In this document: piece after piece, positions 1-8,536 of the stretch | How the letters are laid out: every line of letters begins with the position of its first letter | Numbering within the stretch: position 1 is the stretch's first letter | Source: Gracilibacillus salitolerans | Lineage (GTDB): Bacteria > Bacillota > Bacilli > Bacillales > Amphibacillaceae | Length of the DNA: 64,000 bases | Direction of reading: 5' to 3' | NCBI RefSeq assembly: GCF_009650095.1 | Contig: NZ_CP045915.1 | Location: 3,162,001-3,226,000 of the forward strand | The notes under the pieces: generated by a model | Told to the model about the DNA's origin: nothing | Database searches by the model: none | The model's input: only the letters and a program-made list of their open reading frames with translations | Position numbers and translations under genes: made by a program

Positions 1-633
1 AATTGAGGCCTTGACTGTTTCCTGCAATTTGGATTCTGATATCGGAGGCATTATTTCCTTCACTAATTCCTGAGCTTGATCTAACAAATATCCAGTCGGC
101 TCCCCTGATTGGTATCGAATAATTTTTCCACCCTGTGGATCTTCTGTTTGACTCGTTATTCCTGCTAACTCTAATACCTTAGAATTAACGATAATAGCAT
201 GACGACATATTCGAGATAATATGATAGGGTGGCCATTTGAAATATTATCCAGTTCGTTTTTATCAATAATTCTTGCATCTTCCCACAGATTTTCATTCCA
301 TCCATCTGCTATTAACCATTCCTCTGGTTCTAATTCATTTACTTTTCTTCCTAATGCTCGCAATACTTCATTCGCAGATTGCATAGATGATAAATCTAGA
401 TGTAACAGTTTTTCACCGTGACCAATTATATGTAAATGACTATCGACAAATCCTGGGTACATCGTTGCCCCATCCATGTTATATTCTTCGTCTATTCTGT
501 CCATGAATGTATTTCTTAACACCGACTCTTTACCAATGTCCATAATGGTTCCTTCTTCTACATATACAGCTTCTGCTTTCGATGCTTCATCTTCCATTGT
601 ATAAATTGTACCACCATAAAAAAGTGTACCCAT
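1..633 (-). CDS. ytcJ: Metal-dependent amidohydrolase, YtcJ type (partial, 3' end outside window)
   Basis: The frame runs off the left edge, so only the N-terminal 211 residues are visible. It opens with the small composite beta-domain typical of amidohydrolases (a repeated 'GTIYTMEDEAS'-like start) and then shows the metal-binding HxH motif in DSHLHIIGHG, followed by an ILSRICRHAIIVNS stretch usual in YtcJ proteins. A ribosome site (AGGTGATAG) precedes ATG at 633. Neighbour order (amidohydrolase, sspA, thiI, nifZ, ezrA) matches the B. subtilis ytcJ locus, which supports the name; substrate is unknown. The catalytic C-terminal half cannot be judged. Confidence 0.8.
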   Translation of the reverse strand, partial: MGTLFYGGTIYTMEDEASKAEAVYVEEGTIMDIGKESVLRNTFMDRIDEEYNMDGATMYPGFVDSHLHIIGHGEKLLHLDLSSMQSANEVLRALGRKVNELEPEEWLIADGWNENLWEDARIIDKNELDNISNGHPIILSRICRHAIIVNSKVLELAGITSQTEDPQGGKIIRYQSGEPTGYLLDQAQELVKEIMPPISESKLQETVKASI

Positions 634-705
634 TCTATCACCTAGCCTAGCCTTATAATCTTCTGTTGATATGATATAACGATAGCAAAAAGTTATCCAT
701 AAGAA

Positions 706-731
706 AAGGATAGTGCACTAGCACTATCCTT
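706..731 (-). terminator. Rho-independent terminator after sspA
   Basis: An 11-bp stem AAGGATAGTGC / GCACTATCCTT with a 4-base loop is followed, reading on the minus strand, by TTTTCTT. It sits between the sspA stop and the amidohydrolase start. Confidence 0.85.
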
Positions 732-739
732 AGTTTTTA

Positions 740-946
740 TTATTGATTTGCTTGTCCACCCATTTGTTGTTCAGCCATTTGTACAAGACGTTTTGTGATT
801 TCTCCACCAACTGAACCATTTGCACGTGATGTAGTATCAGCACCTAAGTTTACACCAAATTCTTGTGCAATTTCAACTTTCATTTGATCTAAAGCTTGGC
901 TTACTCCAGGTACTACTAGATTGTTTGAACTGTTGTTGTTCGCCAT
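740..946 (-). CDS. sspA: Alpha/beta-type small acid-soluble spore protein
   Basis: 68 residues, the usual SASP length. It carries the family signatures: an N-terminal Asn/Ser-rich segment, [14 protein letters not shown] around residues 19-32 (with the GPR protease site region EIAQEFGV), and [12 protein letters not shown] near residues 44-55. These proteins coat forespore DNA, changing it to an A-like form that resists UV, and are degraded at germination. A strong ribosome site (AGGAGGTGAAAG) precedes the ATG and a terminator follows, so it is a single-gene unit. It shows that the organism forms endospores. Forespore SigG control is expected from the family; I did not assign the promoter. Confidence 0.97.
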   Translation of the reverse strand: MANNNSSNNLVVPGVSQALDQMKVEIAQEFGVNLGADTTSRANGSVGGEITKRLVQMAEQQMGGQANQ

Positions 947-1044
947 CTGCTTTCACCTCCTCTTGACTACATTACTATCATGAACTTTTAGAGGTGAAAT
1001 CATGCAAAATATTAACTGGTAGTTGTTGTTAATTAATCCAACTG

Positions 1045-2247
1045 TTAGAGTAAATCTTCCATTTCCTCTTCTTGTTTATCTTTTGCTTGAATTTCAATGG
1101 TTTCAATTGATGACAATATTTCTTGTATATCTTGGTCAAACGTTATATTCGCTTCAAATTGCTCTACCTTTTCCAATTTTGGTTTTGTTTTTGGCTGTTT
1201 CGGTACAAAAACCGTACAACAATCTTCAAACGGCCGAATAGAAATATCATACATATCAATATCTTCTGAAATTCTTATGATCTCGTCTTTGTCCATCGTA
1301 ACTAACGGTCTGATAACCGGATAATTTGTTACGGCATTAATGGCATGCATGCTTTCCATTGTCTGACTCGCTACCTGACCGAGACTTTCACCCGTAACAA
1401 TTGATAAAATGCCTTCTTGTTTTGCAACCTCTTCACTGATACGCATCATCATTCTTCTCATCACTGTCATCGAATAACCATGCGGGATTTCGCGGTGAAT
1501 TTTCTGTTGCAATGCGGTAAAAGGTACAATATGCACTTTTATGGAATGACCGTAGAAAGACAGTTTTTCCGCTAAATCTAATACCTTCTCTTTTGCTCTT
1601 TCACTTGTGTATGGTGGTGAATGAAAGTGGATAGCTTCCAATTGAACCCCACGTTTCATTGTTAAATAACCTGCCACAGGACTATCAATACCTCCAGATA
1701 AAAGAAGTAGTGATTTTCCGGAAGACCCTACTGGCAGACCGGTAGCTCCTGGAACTTTTTTAGATGTTAAATAGGTTGCCTCAGAACGAATGTCAACAGT
1801 AATTTCCAAATCCGGCTGATGGACATCTACTGTGATATTTTCAGTATTTGCTAATAAATAGCCACCCAGAACATGATTAAATTCTTGTGATCCAATAGGA
1901 AACTCTTTATTGGAGCGCTTAGTTGATATTTTAAATGTTCTGACATTCTCTGTTTCCGTTATGAGTTTAAGTGCTTGCTCTTTAATCGCCGTTTCGTCAT
2001 TTTCGACTTTGAGTGCCACACTCATATTTTGAATACCAAAAATCTTACGGCACTTTTCCATTATTGCATCAGGATCCTCACCATTCAACACGATATACAT
2101 TCGATCACGTTTTTTGTCTACTTTAATTGCCGGGAAATTTCGTAATGCTTGCCGGACATTATTAGCTAATTGAGTAGTAAACAGTTTTCTATTACGACCT
2201 TTTAATGTGAGTTCTCCATATCTAATTACTATATGATCATATTCCAT
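1045..2247 (-). CDS. thiI: tRNA 4-thiouridine synthase ThiI
   Basis: 400 residues. ThiI adenylates U8 of tRNA and receives sulfur to give s4U; it may also feed thiazole synthesis. Domains: N-terminal ferredoxin-like region, THUMP (about 60-165), then a PP-loop ATP pyrophosphatase with SGGIDSP at 184-190. Like Bacillus ThiI it ends after the AANH domain and lacks the C-terminal rhodanese domain of the E. coli enzyme, so the persulfide must come directly from the partner desulfurase. The gene lies 6 bases after nifZ and is surely cotranscribed. Acidic, Lys/Glu-rich C-terminal tail. Confidence 0.97.
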   Translation of the reverse strand: MEYDHIVIRYGELTLKGRNRKLFTTQLANNVRQALRNFPAIKVDKKRDRMYIVLNGEDPDAIMEKCRKIFGIQNMSVALKVENDETAIKEQALKLITETENVRTFKISTKRSNKEFPIGSQEFNHVLGGYLLANTENITVDVHQPDLEITVDIRSEATYLTSKKVPGATGLPVGSSGKSLLLLSGGIDSPVAGYLTMKRGVQLEAIHFHSPPYTSERAKEKVLDLAEKLSFYGHSIKVHIVPFTALQQKIHREIPHGYSMTVMRRMMMRISEEVAKQEGILSIVTGESLGQVASQTMESMHAINAVTNYPVIRPLVTMDKDEIIRISEDIDMYDISIRPFEDCCTVFVPKQPKTKPKLEKVEQFEANITFDQDIQEILSSIETIEIQAKDKQEEEMEDLL

Positions 2248-2253
2248 TGATAT

Positions 2254-3396
2254 CTACCCCATTACTTCACTTAATTTTTTAATCACTTCCGTTAATTTTT
2301 GACAGAAATAATCGATTTCTTCCTCGGTTGTTTCATAAGACATACTAACACGCAGGCCGGAAATTGCAATATCCCGATCTTTACCGCATGCTATGAGCAC
2401 AGCACTTTCATCCGCACTCTTCGATGAACATGCAGACTTTGTGGAAATAAATATATCAAAGTCCTCTAAAGCATGTATCACTACTTCCGGTTTTAATCCA
2501 CGCACCGAAAAATTCACTATATGTGGTGCACTGTCTATTTTTGGCGTATTGATCACTACTCTATCCAGTGTTTGCAATCGCTCCATTAATACAAGCTTTA
2601 ATGACGTTAATTTCTTATGCAGCCCCGATTGCTTTTCTTTGGCCAGGCGCATCGCCTTTACTAGTGATACGATTCCGGCAACATTCTCCGTACCTGAGCG
2701 TATTCTTCTCTCCTGCCCACCACCATGTGCTAATGAGAACAACTTTACATTTTGTTTTACACAAAGAACCCCAGTTCCTTTTAATCCATGGATTTTATGA
2801 CCGGATATCGTACATAAATCAACATGACATTCCTGAATATTTAATGGTACTTTTCCGTACCCTTGCACATGGTCAACATGGAAAAATGCTTTTGGGTAGT
2901 TTCGAACAACTTCTCCTATTTCTTTTATCGGCTGAACTGTACCTATTTCATTATTCACATGCATAACAGATACTAATATTGTATCCTCTCTCATTTCTTT
3001 CTTTAGGTTGTCTATCTCAACTAAACCTGACTCATTTACATCTAAATAAGTTACTTCAAAACCTAATGCCTCTAACCCTTGGCACGTCTCCATAACAGAC
3101 GGGTGTTCAACTGCAGAGGTAATAATATGTTTCCCTCTATTTTGGTGTTCTAAAGCAATACCTTTAATTGCTAAGTTATTACCTTCTGTACCTCCCGATG
3201 TAAAGATAATTTCATTAGAGTTTACTTCTAACAGAGATGCAGCTTGTTCTCTCGATTTACGTAATAAACGTTCCGCATCCATCCCAATACCATGAATCGA
3301 AGATGCATTACCAAAGTACCCGATAGATGCTTTAGTAAAGCTGTCTAATACTTGTGGATTTGGTTTTGTTGTAGCACTGTTATCTAAATAAATCAT
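2254..3396 (-). CDS. nifZ: Cysteine desulfurase, NifZ/IscS type, ThiI partner
   Basis: 380 residues, fold-type I PLP enzyme releasing sulfur from cysteine. The PLP lysine is K201 in SGHKIHG; the sulfur-accepting cysteine is C323 in TKSACSSKS; HVDHVQ (about 173-178) supplies the aspartate and glutamine that bind the cofactor ring. First gene of a nifZ-thiI pair, the arrangement in which the Bacillus desulfurase is dedicated to tRNA thiolation rather than to Fe-S assembly. ATG preceded by AAGAGGGG. Confidence 0.95.
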   Translation of the reverse strand: MIYLDNSATTKPNPQVLDSFTKASIGYFGNASSIHGIGMDAERLLRKSREQAASLLEVNSNEIIFTSGGTEGNNLAIKGIALEHQNRGKHIITSAVEHPSVMETCQGLEALGFEVTYLDVNESGLVEIDNLKKEMREDTILVSVMHVNNEIGTVQPIKEIGEVVRNYPKAFFHVDHVQGYGKVPLNIQECHVDLCTISGHKIHGLKGTGVLCVKQNVKLFSLAHGGGQERRIRSGTENVAGIVSLVKAMRLAKEKQSGLHKKLTSLKLVLMERLQTLDRVVINTPKIDSAPHIVNFSVRGLKPEVVIHALEDFDIFISTKSACSSKSADESAVLIACGKDRDIAISGLRVSMSYETTEEEIDYFCQKLTEVIKKLSEVMG

Positions 3397-3498
3397 CCTT
3401 AACCCCTCTTTTTTCGATTAACATTGGCATATCTTATCATATTTTACCGATCGTGCAAATAAGTTATCCCTGACAAAAGTTCTCTGCAATCAATAGAA

Positions 3499-3530
3499 AA
3501 GATATCCCTATATCAAAACAGGAATATCTT
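3499..3530 (-). terminator. Terminator after the 115-residue membrane protein gene
   Basis: A 10-bp stem (AAGATATTCC / GGGATATCTT on the minus strand, one G-T pair) with a 12-base loop followed by TTTTCTATT. Confidence 0.75.
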
Positions 3531-3540
3531 CTCGACTTTA

Positions 3541-3888
3541 CTATTCAAACTCAATATCTAGCGCCGACATCAATTCATCAATGGAAACTGTATTATCATC
3601 ATTTAAATTTAGTGTAATATTTGCCAAAGAATTTTGATCTCCCTGAGATTGCTTTGGATGAACCTCTTCCTTACTCACGACTTCCTCTTGTCCTGAAAAT
3701 TCATTCACGTCAGGTGTGCTCTTCGACCTAAAGATAAAATTGGTCTGTTTGTAGTCATGTTTATGCTGTACTTCTGCATGTTGATCGGCGTATACGTATG
3801 TTGTTTGCCCGAGATCCAAATAAAAAAATAGAGTAATTCCCCAGATGGTGACTGTCACCACAGATAATGCAATTACTAACCATTTCAT
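3541..3888 (-). CDS. Small membrane-anchored protein of unknown function
   Basis: 115 residues. One N-terminal membrane segment (about residues 3-25), then a hydrophilic, probably extracytoplasmic domain rich in Gln, Asn and acidic residues. I do not recognise a family. It sits 24 bases downstream of ezrA and ends in a terminator, so it is probably the second gene of an ezrA unit; B. subtilis has no gene that I recall here. A role near the division machinery would only be a guess from position. The reading frame is clean and starts at ATG after GGCGGGAAGGC. Confidence 0.75.
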   Translation of the reverse strand: MKWLVIALSVVTVTIWGITLFFYLDLGQTTYVYADQHAEVQHKHDYKQTNFIFRSKSTPDVNEFSGQEEVVSKEEVHPKQSQGDQNSLANITLNLNDDNTVSIDELMSALDIEFE

Positions 3889-3912
3889 GATGCCTTCCCG
3901 CCTTTATTCTGC

Positions 3913-5619
3913 CTAATTAGCCTTTTGTTGAAATGCTTTATCCATTTCCTCGATTTTTGCCATAGCATTCGGATCTACTTCTTCCAATGCTTTTACTGCT
4001 GATTCCAATGCATTCTCGTATTTATAATTTCTAAATAATTGTTCTGCTTCAGATAACTGAGCTGCTAGTAATGGATGACCACTTCGATATCGATTTCCAT
4101 ATTGAATAGCTAGCTCTACTAAACGCGCCTGATCCAGCAATAAATTCGTTTGTTCCACAAAATTATTTACTGATTTATTCGCTTCAGAAATACTATGCTG
4201 TACCTTTCCCATATCTAAAGGAGGTTTTTGTAAATGCTTCAGAACGATTTCACATTTTTCTGTTGATTCTTCCAGTGCATTGATAATAAAAGATGGAATC
4301 CCTGGTATATTGCTTTTCTGTAACTTCTTATCCATATAGATTAATTGTTGCTTTAATGCTATAATTTTTTCCTTCGCTTCCATTTCATCTTTTCTTAAAT
4401 CTTTAATTTGCAATTGGAAATCTTCTTGTGCTTTATCTAACTTTTCAAGATCTTCAGAGATAATGTCGAGCTTTTCTTTAATCTCTAAGTGATTAGCTTT
4501 ACGATCTTCATAGTCTTTTTCGATTTGTTCAAATTGATTTTCTGATTTATCGAGCCATTTTTCAATACTGAGAAATAACTCTAGATCTGCTTCTTCTAAA
4601 TAATAAGTTTGTTGTAATTCTTTAATTTCATTAGCAGTACTCTCCACCTGTTGTTGAATATCGGCTACATGTTGTCGCACACTAGGAAAATGACTTTCTA
4701 CAATAGCTTTTGATTTTGCTTCTTTCTCTAACAATTGGAACATTTCGTTCAGACGCTCTTCCATTTGTTCTAAGGATTCTTTAATTGTATTTGTTTCGCC
4801 ACTATCTAATTCCTTTATCGCATTTTTTAACAAGTTTTCATATTGCTTTAGTTCTTTTTCAAAACCAAACTGCTGTACACGGTAACCTTCTTCTTCCATT
4901 TCAGACATACCTCTAAGCAAGTCTTTCATCTGCTCTGGAATTAGCTGTTTACATTGACGATAAATACCTGGAAATGTACTTATTCTTTCTTCAATATTTT
5001 CTATCTCGTCTTTTAAGGCCTCGATCAAATCTTGTGCTTCCATATAATTTCCTTCATCCGTTAACATGGAGTACTCTGATAATCGTTTCTCCACCTTCGT
5101 TAATTCGGACTCAAAAACAATTTCCGCTCGCCCAAATTGCGTGCGATTATGTAAGAGATATTTCTTCAGTTCTTTTATTCTCGGATCTAATTCCTTAATT
5201 TCTTGTCGAACATATTTCTCTGAGTTAAGCAAATGATCAAGTTCCTGATACATATCTTCAATATCTTTTTCAATGTTTTGCAACGTTTTTTCAACATGTT
5301 GCAGATTCTTCTTCGATACATTAATCCGAAATTTGTCTGCAGCTTCTTCAGCATCTAATAAGTATTCTTCCATATCAGGTAGCTCTCTTGTCAGAATAAT
5401 ATCCCAGTTTTCTTTCCAATTCTCGAATTTTTCTTGGGTTTCACCTGATAAGTTCAACTGTTTTACTTTGGCTAATTCTACCGTAACATTTCGATTCATA
5501 ATATCCATCTTCCATGCTTCAAGCCGATCGACATTATCATAGACCTTTTTCCTAAAGATTAGTCCAATAATAAGTAATGCGATAATAATAAGAATTCCAC
5601 CGATCACGAATTCCAACAT
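3913..5619 (-). CDS. ezrA: Septation ring formation regulator EzrA
   Basis: 568 residues (B. subtilis EzrA is about 560). One N-terminal membrane segment (about residues 4-22, FVIGGILIIIALLIIGLIF) with the rest cytoplasmic and almost wholly coiled coil in spectrin-like bundles. EzrA restrains FtsZ ring assembly away from midcell and links the Z ring to PBP1. The C-terminal region (GNRYRSGHPLLAAQLSEAE) is the conserved part of the family. Position next to nifZ is as in B. subtilis. Preceded by GGAGGATTATTT. Confidence 0.97.
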   Translation of the reverse strand: MLEFVIGGILIIIALLIIGLIFRKKVYDNVDRLEAWKMDIMNRNVTVELAKVKQLNLSGETQEKFENWKENWDIILTRELPDMEEYLLDAEEAADKFRINVSKKNLQHVEKTLQNIEKDIEDMYQELDHLLNSEKYVRQEIKELDPRIKELKKYLLHNRTQFGRAEIVFESELTKVEKRLSEYSMLTDEGNYMEAQDLIEALKDEIENIEERISTFPGIYRQCKQLIPEQMKDLLRGMSEMEEEGYRVQQFGFEKELKQYENLLKNAIKELDSGETNTIKESLEQMEERLNEMFQLLEKEAKSKAIVESHFPSVRQHVADIQQQVESTANEIKELQQTYYLEEADLELFLSIEKWLDKSENQFEQIEKDYEDRKANHLEIKEKLDIISEDLEKLDKAQEDFQLQIKDLRKDEMEAKEKIIALKQQLIYMDKKLQKSNIPGIPSFIINALEESTEKCEIVLKHLQKPPLDMGKVQHSISEANKSVNNFVEQTNLLLDQARLVELAIQYGNRYRSGHPLLAAQLSEAEQLFRNYKYENALESAVKALEEVDPNAMAKIEEMDKAFQQKAN

Positions 5620-5860
5620 AAATAATCCTCCTTCAAAGCAACCGATAACTTGTATATGTATAGTTAAATTTCCTTATATTTTTAGACGACTTTATTGTTA
5701 CTTGTTATGATACCATGTTTCTACACCTTTTTGCTAAAAATTTTACTATTTTTGAATATTTTTATCGAAATCTGTATTTTCCTATTCTAAGCTTCATGAT
5801 TTGTCACTTATGAGGATGTGTTGTATGATAAGTAAAATTCATAATGAGGAGTGGAGATTT

Positions 5861-6340
5861 ATGTTTGAAACACAAGGTACTAACGGTGCTAAAGAGAAGG
5901 ATTATCCAATCGTTATTAAACAATTAGATGCCCTATTATCTGACGAACCAGATGTGATTGCTAATTTATCTAATGCGTCTGCATTATTAAACCAATTCTT
6001 ACATGATGTTAACTGGGTAGGCTTTTATATATGGAAAGACGACGAACTAGTTTTAGGGCCATTCCAAGGGTTGCCGGCATGTGTGCGAATTAAAAGTGGT
6101 AAAGGTGTATGTGGAACAGCTGTTGCTGAAAAGAAAAGCCAAGTCGTAGCAGATGTACACCAATTCCCTGGCCATATTGCTTGTGATGCAGCAAGCCAAT
6201 CAGAAATCGTAGTTCCGATTATCAAAGATGGAGAAGTTTTCGGTGTATTAGATATCGATAGTCCTAATAAAAAACGTTTCGATGAAATAGATCAAAAGTA
6301 TTTGGAACAATTCGTCCAAACTTTAGAGAAATATATTTAG
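5861..6340 (+). CDS. ytsP: Free methionine-(R)-sulfoxide reductase, GAF fold
   Basis: 159 residues from ATG 5861, chosen because GAGGAGTGGAGA lies just upstream and the family starts there; an in-frame upstream ATG at 5801 has no ribosome site. Single GAF domain. Three cysteines, C74 (GLPACVRI), C84 (GVCG) and C108 (HIACDAAS), have the same 10 and 24 spacing as the catalytic cysteines of E. coli fRMsr, so reductase activity is well supported. It reduces free Met-R-O and protects against oxidation. Located just before rpsD, as ytsP is in B. subtilis. Confidence 0.92.
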   Translation: MFETQGTNGAKEKDYPIVIKQLDALLSDEPDVIANLSNASALLNQFLHDVNWVGFYIWKDDELVLGPFQGLPACVRIKSGKGVCGTAVAEKKSQVVADVHQFPGHIACDAASQSEIVVPIIKDGEVFGVLDIDSPNKKRFDEIDQKYLEQFVQTLEKYI

Positions 6341-6357
6341 AGTATCCTAACTAACTG

Positions 6358-6386
6358 TTGACATTCCTTCCCTGGCATCATATAAT
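6358..6386 (+). promoter_or_regulatory. Consensus SigA promoter of rpsD
   Basis: TTGACA (6358-6363), a 17-base spacer and TATAAT (6381-6386): a perfect consensus vegetative promoter. Transcription would start near 6393, about 210 bases before the rpsD start codon, leaving a long leader. Confidence 0.9.
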
Positions 6387-6392
6387 GAACTT

Positions 6393-6595
6393 TGTGTAAA
6401 AAAGGTAGCCTATGTGAACCGCTGGCTGACCATTTTGTTCCTCACCTCGGATCTTCAACGTTCACCACATTCTGTGGAAGTGAGGTGCATCGTGTAACTC
6501 TCTGCTACTAGGGCGAGGATGCATGAAAACAAAATGGCTGTCGAGATAGGAACACACTGTCTTATTTTATGCAAAATTTATATATAAAGGAGAAG
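6393..6595 (+). promoter_or_regulatory. Structured 5' leader of rpsD, likely S4 autoregulatory element
   Basis: About 200 bases of leader with nested pairing: CCATTTTGTT (6430-6439) pairs with AACAAAATGG (6528-6537); inside it CCTCAC (6440-6445) pairs with GTGAGG (6480-6485), and CCACA-TTC-TGTGG (6465-6477) forms a small hairpin. In B. subtilis, S4 binds its own rpsD leader to repress synthesis; I infer the same role here. Whether this leader matches the known S4 consensus needs a covariance search. Confidence 0.7.
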
Positions 6596-6602
6596 ATGCA
6601 CA

Positions 6603-7205
6603 ATGGCTCGCTATACAGGTTCTGTATGGAAAAAGTCTCGTCGTCTTGGTATCTCATTAACAGGTACTGGTAAGGAGTTAGACAAACGCCCTTACGCACC
6701 AGGTCAACATGGACCTAACCAACGTCGTAAACTATCTGAATATGGTTTACAATTACAAGAAAAGCAAAAGCTACGTTTCATGTACGGAGTAACTGAACGT
6801 CAATTCCGTAATCTATTTGATGCAGCTGGCGCAATGAAAGGTATCCATGGTGAGAACTTCATGATTCTTCTTGAATCTCGTCTTGATAACCTTGTTTACC
6901 GTCTAGGTCTTGCACGTACTCGTCGTCAAGCTCGTCAATTAGTAAACCATGGTCACATTACTGTAGATGGAGGTCGCGTAGACATTCCTTCTTACAAAGT
7001 AAAACCTGGTCAAGTAATCGGTGTTCGTGAAAAATCTCAAAAGCTAGATATTATCGCTGATGCTATTGAGGCTAACACTTTCACACCTGAATTCGTATCA
7101 TTCGACGCAGATAAATTAGAAGGTACATTCACTCGCTTACCAGAGCGTTCTGAACTACCAGCAGAAATTAACGAAGCGCTTATCGTTGAGTTCTACTCTC
7201 GTTAA
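6603..7205 (+). CDS. rpsD: 30S ribosomal protein S4
   Basis: 200 residues, the normal length. N-terminal S4 domain beginning [18 protein letters not shown], followed by the S4 RNA-binding fold ([18 protein letters not shown] and [19 protein letters not shown] segment, about 90-150). S4 nucleates 30S assembly by binding the 5' domain of 16S rRNA. The zinc-binding cysteines found in some S4 proteins are absent, so this is the Zn-free form. Strong AAAGGAGAAGATGCACA ribosome site. Single-gene unit with its own promoter, leader and terminator. Confidence 0.99.
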   Translation: MARYTGSVWKKSRRLGISLTGTGKELDKRPYAPGQHGPNQRRKLSEYGLQLQEKQKLRFMYGVTERQFRNLFDAAGAMKGIHGENFMILLESRLDNLVYRLGLARTRRQARQLVNHGHITVDGGRVDIPSYKVKPGQVIGVREKSQKLDIIADAIEANTFTPEFVSFDADKLEGTFTRLPERSELPAEINEALIVEFYSR

Positions 7206-7232
7206 TTTCAGAGTATATTTTTTAACAGTTTT

Positions 7233-7276
7233 AAAACCCCTAGAAACCTTGTTATATCAAGTGTTATAGGGGTTTT
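7233..7276 (+). terminator. Terminator of rpsD
   Basis: AAAACCCCTA (7233-7242) pairs with TAGGGGTTTT (7267-7276), followed by GTTTGTTTTC. Confidence 0.8.
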
Positions 7277-7723
7277 GTTTGTTTTCATTTCGTAAAACAA
7301 GGTATTCAATAAATTACTAAACTTATTTCTATGATTTCTCCGTTAAGCATTAGAAATGCATGAATGGCCAGCTTCAATTAGACCTACTTTTTCATCTTGT
7401 AAGAAGGGCAAGATGAATGTCTTTATTTCCAATTTCACTTTACTTACAAAAGAACAATTATCGCTTTATTTCCCATGCATTAGTGCTATCAAACCTTCAG
7501 GTACAAGCCTTAGCTTAATTAGATTTGTATAGTAATATTAAAATAAAATGACACCTCATTTGAGATGCCGCCTCTATATACATAGAATATTCATTTCTAG
7601 CAATGTTTCTAACTCATCATTAAATATCCCCTTCAGATCCTTTTATACAACCTACACAAAATTCAGTTACCTGCTTATAATAAAGTGAAAATTTTATAAA
7701 ATGATACAGAAAGGCTGAAGCGC
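7277..7723 (+). other. Intergenic region with a short coding-like remnant
   Basis: About 450 bases without a convincing gene. On the minus strand 7343-7465 reads as 40 open codons with a protein-like composition (…LEIKTFILPFLQDEKVG…) but no start codon or ribosome site, possibly a gene remnant. Around 7546-7572 a weak hairpin (GACACCTCA / TGAGATG) is visible. Nothing else recognised. Confidence 0.4.
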
Positions 7724-8440
7724 GTGATCATTTTTGATAAAGAAGCTACAAACCCTGAAAATCCAGTTTTTTTGCATATACCGAAAACAGGTGGAAAGAC
7801 TTTATGGGACTTATTTGGAAGACAGCAAGATACTATCCATGTATGGCACAATAGGTATTTTAAGGAGTATCAAAAACCAATTCGTTTTTTTACGTTTCTA
7901 AGGGACCCTGCTGATCGAGTTATTTCTTCTTATTATTATATAAGAAGTTATGAACGAGACGCCTTATACCAAAAAGTTAATGAAATGACCCTGCAAGAAT
8001 TTGTTGAATATATGCAAGATGAGGAAATTAAAAACCACCGTTATAAGAAAAACGATATACGTAATATTCGTTATAGAACAGTTAACCTCGCGACACGATA
8101 TTTATCCGGCGGTGATCCCATTGATGTAGAAAAAGCGAAAAGAAATATCTCCAAACATTTTGACTTAGTAGGGTTTACAGACATGTATATAGAATCTTTG
8201 TTTTTCATACATGAAATTTACGGTTGGAAGTTTTCAGCTATTAATAGAAAAAATAAAACAAACAGCAGACCGGAGATGGATAACATTGACCCTAACATCA
8301 TTCAGTCTATTGAACAAGTCAATCATCATGATAAAGAACTATATGAATGGGCAAAACAGCATTTCATTAAAAAGTTGAACTCTCTGGATAAAGATACACA
8401 AAAGGAATTAAACAAATGGATCAGGCAATTCAATACCTGA
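7724..8440 (+). CDS. Sulfotransferase family 2 protein
   Basis: 238 residues from GTG 7724. The PAPS 5'-phosphosulfate loop is HIPKTGGKTLWDLF (KTGGKT at 21-26) and the 3'-phosphate motif is FLRDPADRVISSYYY (RDP at 60-62, S68/S69), both diagnostic of the P-loop sulfotransferase fold. No signal peptide or membrane segment, so cytosolic. Members move sulfate from PAPS to sugars, lipids or peptides; the acceptor cannot be read from sequence and no glycosyltransferases or PAPS synthesis genes are next to it. It stands alone between rpsD and the phn operon, with a terminator behind it, and is likely an acquired gene. Confidence 0.85.
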   Translation: MIIFDKEATNPENPVFLHIPKTGGKTLWDLFGRQQDTIHVWHNRYFKEYQKPIRFFTFLRDPADRVISSYYYIRSYERDALYQKVNEMTLQEFVEYMQDEEIKNHRYKKNDIRNIRYRTVNLATRYLSGGDPIDVEKAKRNISKHFDLVGFTDMYIESLFFIHEIYGWKFSAINRKNKTNSRPEMDNIDPNIIQSIEQVNHHDKELYEWAKQHFIKKLNSLDKDTQKELNKWIRQFNT

Positions 8441-8461
8441 ATGTTCTGTAAACGTAAAATA

Positions 8462-8494
8462 CCCCCACCTAAATTAGATGGGGATTATTTTTAT
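8462..8494. terminator. Bidirectional terminator between sulfotransferase and phn operon
   Basis: CCCCACCT (8463-8470) pairs with AGATGGGG (8476-8483). T-rich tracts flank both sides (ATTATTTTTATT on plus, GTATTTTACG on minus), fitting two converging units. Confidence 0.75.
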
Positions 8495-8536
8495 TCATAT
8501 TAATAGTCAAAAATCTTTTACCAATGCTATTGAACT

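Noticed and set aside
5801..5860. Upstream in-frame ATG for the methionine sulfoxide reductase
   Set aside because: No ribosome site, and family proteins start near 5861, which has GAGGAGTGGAGA.
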